Shown: positions 1 through 5,156 of the stretch, in pieces
Layout: each line of letters opens with the position of its first letter
How positions within the stretch are numbered: the stretch's first letter is position 1
Source of the DNA: an uncultured Oceanospirillaceae bacterium
Lineage (GTDB): Bacteria > Pseudomonadota > Gammaproteobacteria > Pseudomonadales > Oceanobacteraceae
Direction of reading: 5' to 3'
Length of the DNA: 5,156 nt
NCBI GenBank assembly: GCA_937974825.1
Contig: CALJVD010000136.1
Location: 1 to 5,156, forward strand
The notes under the pieces: generated by a model
The model's database searches: none
Told to the model about the DNA's origin: nothing
The model's input: only the letters and a program-made list of their open reading frames with translations
Translations under genes and position numbers: made by a program

Positions 1-3000
1 GTGAATGCAAATTCACCCGGTGCCCAGTCGTAAATCACTAAGTTAGCCACACGCTGCTCGGTGAGCAATGGATCATGTGCTGGGTTAGCTGGGTTGATGC
101 TTGTGATCTCAACGCTGTACCTTTTATCTGGCTCACCAATAGCAGGGTTGTTTATTGGCTCAATGCTGATGCATTGGTTTGCACTTTGTCCATCTGCAAA
201 GATGAGTGAACCGGTATTACCCGCAGGCACCACTGCACCTACATGGGTAAAGTCGACATCCACCACCGCATCACCAGAGACTTGGTAATTGACGGTAACC
301 TCACCTGTGCTACCAGACTCACGTACAAAGCATATCTCTTGCGCAGCACCATTTTCTGGAATGCGCTTAGAGCCTAAGCCATCGATGCTAACCGAGAAGT
401 TACCATAAGGGTTGGGGGTAACATCTAGAAGGCGCAAGTTAAACTGCTGATTTTCACCCGCTTTTGCACCGTTTAAGTCGTTAATAACAAAGCGTGCTAT
501 TTCAGTCCCCTCACGAATACCATCATCGGCATCGTCCAGTATTAAACTGAATGATTTAGGTCCTTTTTCCCCTGCTGCCCAGGTTACCGGAATGCCTTTG
601 CCAGATACTCGCAGTGACTCATCGGTAAAGGCAAGGTCGGCAGGGTTAGACGCTGGCGTCATATCGCCTGGCAGCCCCATGGTTGCAGAGCTACCGGTTG
701 AATCGAAGTCTACATAGACTGTCAGCGCTTCGTCACTGCCGCGTGTGCGTTCCAGTGTAATATTGTGTGACCCTGCATCTTCATTGACTTGGTCACTGAC
801 GCCCGCAAATTGAACCGTTCCTATCGGTAGTGTTGGCAGCACTTGTGCTAACTCACCGGCGGAAAGTACGCGATTATAGACATGAACATCGTCAATTAAA
901 CCAATCAATGAACTGGTAGGGCCATTAATTCCACCAATGGTTAAATCGCCATTGTTTTGCAGTGGTGTCGCAAGCGTAGGACCTTGCGATACCAGCACAT
1001 TATCAACGTACAGCTTCATTGTATTGCCGTCTTGCACATAGACGATGTTTAACCATTGCTGGTTATTAACTTCTGTAGGCGACGTCAAATCCGTATGGTT
1101 ATACGAGGTGTCCGTTCTTGTATCTGACTGTGACGCGACCAACTGATCTGAGTTTTGATTCAAATATAACAACGGCTGTCTATTGCCTGAGGCATCGCCC
1201 TTTCTCAAAATATCGGGATAGCCAGCTATCGAACTGTTGGATTCTTCGATACTCATTCTAAACGCAATGGTATAGCTGTCGGCTGGGTATTCGATACCAT
1301 TGCTTGGCGATGAGTTTTTACCCGGTACGGTCATTCTCTTAGTACCGTCTAGCTTTAATGCCGAGTTGCCATCTTGAGTGACTACCTGCGGCATATCACT
1401 GGTAATAGCGTTATGACCGTGACCGGTAATATCGATATGCGCCTGTGACGTGTTTTCAAAGTTCCAAGCCGCCACTAGCGGGCCATACACACGCACTTGT
1501 ACAAACGTTTCCGCGGTAGCCGGTGTTGCGGTACTCGGGGCAATATCGGTAGCTGTTACTTTAAAGGTTAACAGTCTGTCTTCGTTGAACAATACCGGTG
1601 TGCTGTATTGGGCAGTCACTGTACCACTGCCATTAGCACCCGCCGTCAGTACATTATTAGTTACCTGAATGTCGTTAAACGATGTGCCTGATCGTGAGCC
1701 AATGTTGCTTACTAAAGTCCAAGTGGCTGAGGCAATACCCTCTTCTTCATCGTCTAGCAGCTGAGCAACTAATTGTATATCAGTACTGTTCTCATCCACT
1801 TTTGTTGCAACCGCACTCACATCGATGATCGGAGCGAAGTTTGTTTCTGGTCCATTTAGTACCCACTCACCTTCGACAAAGCGATCGTGCGCATTTAGCC
1901 ACACTTGTGTTTGTTCTGTGCCATGCAGTTCCATCGCCAGTTTCAATTTGGTGTTTTCAAGGGAGTTGGTGGGTGCGCCAAAGCGCCACTGTGCACCTAA
2001 CGCCTGACAAGCCGCAAAGCCCGCTGACCAGCGCATATCGGTGGTCGGTGTTTCATTAACAATTTTCCACTGATAACCATCGGTACAGGCGTATCCACGC
2101 GCTTGAGATGTACTTGCGGTGTACTTACATGAGTCGGCAAGCCAGGTAGCGGTGGTATTGCTGTTGCGGTCTAAGTAACCGCAGTCGTTTGTTTCATCAA
2201 GTAGGCTTGTTGTTGCCCAATCGGCGTAGGCACGGTGTGCACGCCAGCTGCCTTCAACGTCTTGGTCGGATAGGTTGATCCAAGCATCTTTCGCTGCACT
2301 GTTAATGACAGCACTAAGAGCATCTTGGTCGGCTTTGGCAGAGATCGTACCGTAGCCTTCTGGCGCCTTAAATTCACTGCCTTCAAACTCTCTTTGGCAC
2401 GCGCCAAAGCCGTCAGACCAAATGCCTTCCGACGTTGTTATATCCCATTTAATGGTGCCACCATCAATGGTTCGACAGGCAAAAGGCGCGGCTTCAATAG
2501 AGCACTTGCCGGCATACCATTCACCACTAGCAGTAGACACACGGGCACAATCACGATTACCAACGTTTAAAGGCTCGTTCGCTGCCCACCAAGTGAAACG
2601 TAAACGGTTAGCAATCCACTGCGCTTCAGAAGCAGTGTCTGTTAAGTTGATCCAAACTGGCTCTGCACCCATCTTGCTGAGCAAACTTTCCATTTCATCG
2701 GGTGTGCGTGGCACTGCAAATAATGACGAAGCACTGTCATCACAGGCAGCAAAACCCTCTTCCCACTTGCCGTTGCCTTTTACTGACCACTCGCCGTCGT
2801 AGCAAGCAAAAGCGTAGTCTGCTGTGTTATTTTTACAGGAAACATCGGTCCATGAGCCATCGGGATGCAGAATGGCACAATCTGAGTTGTTATAGTTACG
2901 AAAATCTGGTTTTTGCCACACGCCTAAATGTAAACGGTTAACAAACCACTTATTGTCTACGCCGGATAAGCTGCTAACGCCATAGGTGTTTAACCACACG

Positions 3001-5156
3001 CGTCGGACTTGTGCGTTGGTGGTACGAATGGCCGCATCAAGGGCAAGTTCGTCGGCGGCTGTGACTGGCGCACTAAAATAGTACGAACCGCCAAACTGTT
3101 CTTTACACATGCTTGTGCCACGCTCATAGGACCAGAAGTCTTGTTGCGTCGGTACAATGCTGATTACGCCGTTTTCTATGCGCCCTTTAGAGGTTGCCAC
3201 TTTCCACTGACTGCCATTGGTACAGGCGTAGTGCGCAGAAAAGCTTGTGCAATTACTTGTAAGCCAAGGGTTGTTCACCCCCGCCAATGTACTACCTTTA
3301 TAGGCACACTGACCTATTGAAGGCTCTTGACCAGCTAGCAAACCATTCCAGTTACTGAACGGTAGATTGCGTCGGAATTTACCATTATTAGGTGCCGGTG
3401 CTTGCAGCTGTGCACTGCCACCGGTGGTCATGTTTAACCAGACTTTGTTGATATCGGTGCTGTTTTCTTTGGCCGTTAATAAGCGTGCGAAGTCTAGTTG
3501 TACGGCATCGTTTTTACTCAGTGGCGCGGCAAAAATAAAGGATCCGCCAAATTCATTTAAACAAGCCTTATGGCCTTCAGCAAAGCTCCCCACTTTGCCT
3601 TGAGCAGTAGTCACACGCCAAGTGTAACCATCGGTACAACTCCAAGCCTGCTCTTCACTGCTTCCACAGCTTATTGTGTGTAATTTGCCTTGATCACTCT
3701 GATAGGCACAGTTTCCTGCCTGTAATGAATCGGCCCAATTAGGATAGCTTGCCGCAGGTGCAGCGTTTAATACCCACTCACCTTCTTTTAGTGAGTCAGT
3801 CGCATTGACCCATACCTTAGCATTGGCACCCATGGCATTTTTGGCTTGTACGTTTTCGTTGTAAGTGGCCGGTGCAGCAAACTCCCAACCAGCGCCAAGC
3901 GCATTACAGGCCGCCGTTCCTGTTGAGAAGTCGGCTAAGTTACCTGTTATGGTTGATGCTTGCCATTGACTGCCATTACGACACATATAAGCGTAGTTTT
4001 GCGCCTGATCGCACATAGCGTCTTCCCATGCACCCTGAGTATTGTTATTTAACAATGCACAGTTATTTTTACTGCCTCCCGCAGGCTGACCTGCACCCCA
4101 AATTGGTGTATTTAGCGAAATCTGGTTCCATTTCCATGTGGCATTTGATTCTAGACGGTTACCATTGATCCAATAGTTGCCACCAATCCCTTGCTTACTG
4201 GCAGCAAATCTAAGCTCTTCAGCAGCACTTAAACTGCGTGGCGCTTGGAAGATATAACCTTGTCCAAACTCAGCCGTACAGGCTGCCTGTCCGTTTGCAA
4301 AGTCATCTAATTTGACGCTCGCTTGAGTAAAGTACCAACTGTTACCAGAACTACAGGCTACAGGGAATTCGTTTGCGCAGTTTCTTGTGTGCCAGTCTCC
4401 GCTGGAAGCGTTGGCAGTCACACATTGCTTGTTATCGTTTGCGTAAGGAAGTTGTCCCGCCGCCCAATTGTTAATGCCTTGGTTCATCACCCAAGTGCCT
4501 TCGTACTCAATATCGTTGGCGTTAATATAGGCGTCAGCCGTGGCACCCATCTCTATCCTTAAGTCTCTCATTTGACTTAATGTTTCAGGCGCATAGAACT
4601 TATACTCGGCGCCAAACTGGGTTTCGCAGAGCTTTGTTAAGGTTTCGGTATCTGAATAGGTGGATGCGGTAGCCAGCTTCCATGTGCCATTATTCCCTTC
4701 TTTTGGACTATAACAGGCTATCGGATGGCTTCCTGCGCATGACAAGTCATTCCATAAGCCGCTGCCATTTCTTTGAACGGCACAGTCTTCATTGCCATTG
4801 AAGTTATTTGGCTCACCTGGGTTCCAGAAGGGTGCCACTACATCGGCACCTAAGTTAAAGACAAAGGCACGCTTATATTTTTTAGAGTTGATATTAATCC
4901 AAACATCGCTTGCACCACTCTCACGCGCGACCGTTAATAACTGCTGACTTTGATTGAATGAACGAGGGGCGGCGAACACGAAATTACCTGTCGTACCATT
5001 TTTTTCGATTGCCGCACAAGCAGCATGACCCGCGCTAACGTCTTCGTCAGTATCGATGTTTGCGCCTAAATTAGTAGAACTTGGAGAGATGGCCCACTCA
5101 TATCCATCAAAACAAGCCACACGCTTACTATTATTGTCACAACGAGTATCATCCCA
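1..5156 (-). CDS. Giant multidomain surface protein: tandem C-type lectin-like domains, Ig-like, LamG and Calx-beta modules (partial at both ends)
   Basis: One reading frame stays open on the minus strand for the whole window: 1718 codons starting at base 5156, with two bases of a further codon left at bases 1-2. Neither a start nor a stop codon of the gene is present, so the true protein is longer. In order it contains a CTLD tail (residues 1-15), eight complete CTLDs (16-1024), a half CTLD (1025-1105), an Ig/cadherin-like sandwich (1106-1224), a LamG-type jelly roll (1225-1440) and two Calx-beta-like modules (1441-1711). About 35 cysteines lie in the lectin array and only two after it, which points to folding in an oxidising compartment such as the periplasm or cell surface. 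By family knowledge these domains bind carbohydrate (CTLD, LamG) or calcium (Calx-beta), so a glycan-binding adhesin is the likeliest role. This is inferred: signal peptide, secretion signal and anchor would be outside the window. No named protein is recognised. Confidence 0.95.
24..416 (-). other. Calx-beta-like module 2, followed by the start of a probable third
   Basis: Residues 1581-1711. It has the same plan as the preceding module: P1583-Y-G-N-F, PENG (1600-1603) in the 'v.E.aG' place, FVRESGSTGEVTVNYQVSG (1610-1628), D1633-V-D1635-F in the 'a..D+' place, and LIFADGQ (1651-1657). NNPAIGEPD (1669-1677) replaces the usual DD...E..E. Two cysteines, C1609 and C1662, are the only ones after the lectin array and fall on strands that could be bridged. 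The last residues A1712-P-G-E-F-A-F repeat the P.G.F opening, so a third module probably begins at the edge. Confidence 0.7.
417..836 (-). other. Calx-beta-like module 1
   Basis: Residues 1441-1580. It begins P1444-I-G-T-V and VNEDAG (1457-1462), the 'v.E.aG' of Calx-beta repeats. It continues NITLERTRGSDEALTVYVDF (1465-1484), G1497-D1498 in the 'gtA..D' region, and ends with SLILDDADDGIREGTE (1537-1552), the 'i.DD...EgdE' element that supplies calcium ligands. At about 135 residues it is longer than a typical Calx-beta repeat (about 90-100), with extra sequence at 1485-1525. It probably stiffens the stalk when calcium is bound. Confidence 0.72.
837..1484 (-). other. LamG/concanavalin A-like jelly-roll domain (Laminin_G_3 type)
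   Basis: Residues 1225-1440. The family's hallmarks appear in order: AAWNFE (1229-1234); DITGHGHNA (1242-1250); the ALKLDG strand (1266-1271); SYTIAFRMS (1294-1302); W1368-LNIVYV with the DG turn D1376-G1377; MKLYVDN (1380-1386); LTIGG (1405-1409); and the closing LIGLIDDVHVYNRVLS (1417-1432) with E1435-L1436. About 215 residues is a normal length. Such domains in bacterial surface proteins usually bind carbohydrate or host matrix ligands; the ligand here is unknown. Confidence 0.88.
1485..1841 (-). other. Ig/cadherin-like beta-sandwich linker domain
   Basis: Residues 1106-1224. It opens with NFAPIIDVSA (1106-1115), the 'N.AP.v..g' start common to bacterial cadherin-like and Ig-like repeats, and continues with alternating beta strands: DIQLVAQLLDD (1126-1136), ATWTLVSN (1144-1151), GSGTVTAQY (1176-1184) and LLTFKVTATD (1195-1204). 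An acidic run DDEEEG (1135-1140) could bind calcium. It has no cysteine. It likely acts as a rigid spacer between the lectin array and the jelly roll. The exact family (cadherin, PKD-like or other Ig-like) is uncertain. Confidence 0.6.
1842..2084 (-). other. CTLD unit 9, C-terminally truncated half-domain
   Basis: Residues 1025-1105. The N-terminal half is normal: seam DGYQW (1026-1030), SAGFAAC (1044-1050), WRFGAP (1057-1062), VWLN (1085-1088) and EGEWVLNG (1095-1102). The sequence then passes directly into an Ig-like segment. The loop tryptophan, the second and third cysteines, the beta-4 strand and the closing cysteine are all absent, so C1050 has no partner inside the unit. The frame stays open, so this is an in-frame domain truncation, not a frameshift. 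Whether it folds alone cannot be told from sequence. Confidence 0.78.
2085..2474 (-). other. CTLD unit 8, degenerate calcium site
   Basis: Residues 895-1024. Cysteines are C920, C992, C1010 and C1024. The seam is longer than usual (RTIDGGTIKW, 895-904). W959-I960-N961-L962 is the WIGL equivalent, followed by EGSW (968-971) and DWATTS (979-984). No EPN or QPD is present in the loop, and the beta-4 motif is W1005-L-A-D. It closes with YACTDGYQW (1022-1030) into the truncated ninth unit. Confidence 0.8.
2475..2801 (-). other. CTLD unit 7, near-EPN loop without the WND partner
   Basis: Residues 786-894, the shortest complete unit. Cysteines are C805, C870, C885 and C894. V834-W835-I836-N837-L838 is the closest match to WIGL. 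The loop WWAANEPLN (856-864) resembles EPN with one extra residue, and R868-D869 precedes C870. The beta-4 motif is W880-Y-A-G, so the ND ligand pair is missing. Some residual calcium binding is possible, but the full site is not there. Confidence 0.8.
2802..3221 (-). other. CTLD unit 6, with N-terminal insertion
   Basis: Residues 646-785. Cysteines are C684, C760, C774 and C785. The seam NGSQW (647-651) is separated from C684 by 32 residues, against about 14-25 in the other units. The extra segment (about 659-676) includes GVISIVPTQQDFW. V720-W721-L722-N723 is the WIGL equivalent. The loop reads WQKPDF (747-752), and the beta-4 motif is W769-T770-D771. K-P-D followed by T-D keeps some acidic positions but is not a recognised binding signature. 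Confidence 0.8.
3222..3635 (-). other. CTLD unit 5, with extended loop and degenerate calcium site
   Basis: Residues 508-645. Cysteines are C532, C617, C636 and C645. 'FGGSFIFAAP' (536-545) follows the first cysteine, and V572-W573-L574-N575 marks the WIGL position. The segment between WLN and the loop tryptophan W603 is rich in Gln, Ala, Pro and Asn and longer than in the neighbours. The loop reads AGQEPS (608-613), an EP without the following Asn, and the beta-4 motif is W631-L-T-S. The calcium site is therefore incomplete. Confidence 0.8.
3636..3980 (-). other. CTLD unit 4, calcium site lost
   Basis: Residues 393-507. Cysteines are C417, C483, C497 and C507. The WIGL equivalent is V448-W449-V450-N451, followed by EGEWVLN (458-464) and NWADS (473-477). 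The long loop is short and has no EPN or QPD. The beta-4 strand before C497 reads KLHTIS and lacks the tryptophan seen in every other complete unit, so this is the most eroded of the eight. The 20 bases at the EGEWVL stretch match the same place in half-unit 9 at 19 of 20 positions. Confidence 0.76.
3981..4352 (-). other. CTLD unit 3, partly degenerate calcium site
   Basis: Residues 269-392. Cysteines are C293, C366, C382 and C392. 'YIFQAPRS' (301-308) follows the first cysteine, W329-I330-N331 is the WIGL equivalent, and W341-K-W343 fits the 'W.W.DG' strand of canonical CTLDs. The loop is WGAGQPAGG (353-361) and the beta-4 motif is W377-E378-D379. The Q-P-A triplet is the place where galactose-type CTLDs carry QPD; here the acid is missing, so sugar binding by this site is doubtful. 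The unit ends in M391-C392 and the NGSQW seam. Confidence 0.82.
4353..4712 (-). other. CTLD unit 2, degenerate calcium site
   Basis: Residues 149-268. Cysteines C177, C245, C260 and C268 follow the CTLD spacing, and C177 sits before 'FGAEYKFYAP'. The WIGL position is Y210-I211-N212, followed by EGTW (219-222) and the NWAAGQLP loop (230-237). EPN has become Q235-L236-P237, and the WND position is W255-H256-T257. Ligand residues for calcium are therefore mostly gone, although the fold signature is intact. Its role may be structural or in protein-protein contact. Confidence 0.8.
4713..5111 (-). other. CTLD unit 1, with complete EPN/WND-type calcium-sugar site
   Basis: Residues 16-148. The four fold cysteines are C47, C125, C140 and C148; in the family they pair first-fourth and second-third. 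W86-I87-N88 occupies the WIGL position. The long loop reads FWNPGEPNNF (110-119), then E123-D124-C125, and W135-N136-D137 precedes C140. In characterised animal CTLDs, EPN plus the downstream Glu and the ND of WND make the primary calcium site and give mannose-type specificity. This is the only unit in the window with all of these together, so it is the best candidate for a functional sugar-binding domain. The specificity is inferred from the motif. Confidence 0.88.
5112..5156 (-). other. CTLD unit 0, C-terminal tail only
   Basis: Residues 1-15 are the end of a C-type lectin-like domain whose main part lies beyond the window. The stretch W1-D2-D3 followed by C6 matches the 'WND..C' beta-4 strand that supplies calcium ligands in sugar-binding CTLDs, and V13-A14-C15 is the closing cysteine. 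It runs into the 'FDGYEW' seam that starts the next unit. It shows that the array continues upstream by at least one domain. Confidence 0.75.

Noticed and set aside
61..288. Plus-strand 75-codon frame with a hydrophobic N-terminus resembling a membrane or signal segment.
   Set aside because: It is antisense to the second Calx-beta-like module; the hydrophobic residues are a by-product of the opposite-strand codons.
2171..2407. Minus-strand 78-codon frame in a different phase.
   Set aside because: It overlaps CTLD unit 8 in another phase; the long frame carries the conserved cysteines and W-I-N motif there.
2422..2802. Plus-strand open frame of 126 codons, the longest with both start and stop.
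   Set aside because: It lies wholly antisense to CTLD units 7 and 8, whose minus-strand frame is clearly coding with conserved motifs. Its translation shows no recognisable domain.
1842..5156. Diversity-generating retroelement target, because CTLD folds are typical of such variable proteins.
   Set aside because: No reverse transcriptase, template repeat or near-identical variable repeat is visible. The units have the classical four-cysteine CTLD pattern and differ throughout, not at adenine-derived positions only. A search of flanking sequence would be needed to exclude it fully.
1842..5156. Eukaryotic origin, as in a mannose-receptor-like gene.
   Set aside because: There is an unbroken 5.1 kb coding frame with no introns, and the downstream LamG and Calx-beta combination is typical of bacterial surface proteins. 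Taxonomy remains unproven from this window.

Overview
The window is the interior of one very large gene read on the minus strand. From base 5156 down to base 3 there are 1718 consecutive sense codons with no stop. No start or stop codon of the gene lies inside, so both protein ends are missing. Residue numbers here count from the first codon at the 5156 end. Small open frames elsewhere, mainly on the plus strand, are shadows of this gene. I see no RNA gene, mobile element, CRISPR array, promoter or terminator.

The protein is modular. The first ~1105 residues (bases 1842-5156) are a tandem array of C-type lectin-like domains (CTLDs): the tail of one, eight complete ones, and a final one cut in half. 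Each complete unit has the four-cysteine layout of the fold, a WIN/WLN-type motif in place of the animal WIGL motif, a 'W..G.P' long loop, and a C-terminal 'AC.DG..W' seam leading into the next unit. Only the most upstream complete unit keeps the full calcium/sugar site signature (EPN, ED, WND); the others are degraded to different degrees.

After the array come an Ig/cadherin-like beta-sandwich (bases 1485-1841), a LamG/concanavalin-type jelly roll (837-1484), and two Calx-beta-like modules (24-836), with a third probably beginning at the window edge. Cysteines are abundant in the lectin array and almost absent afterwards.

The composition suggests a secreted or surface-anchored, calcium-dependent, glycan-binding adhesin. 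This is inferred from domain content; secretion signals and anchors would lie outside the window. The intronless frame, moderate GC, codon use rich in TTA, and the CTLD/LamG/Calx-beta combination fit a marine gammaproteobacterium (Alteromonadales, Vibrionales or Cellvibrionales type), but taxonomy is a weak inference. The protein is not one I can name, so no gene symbol is given.
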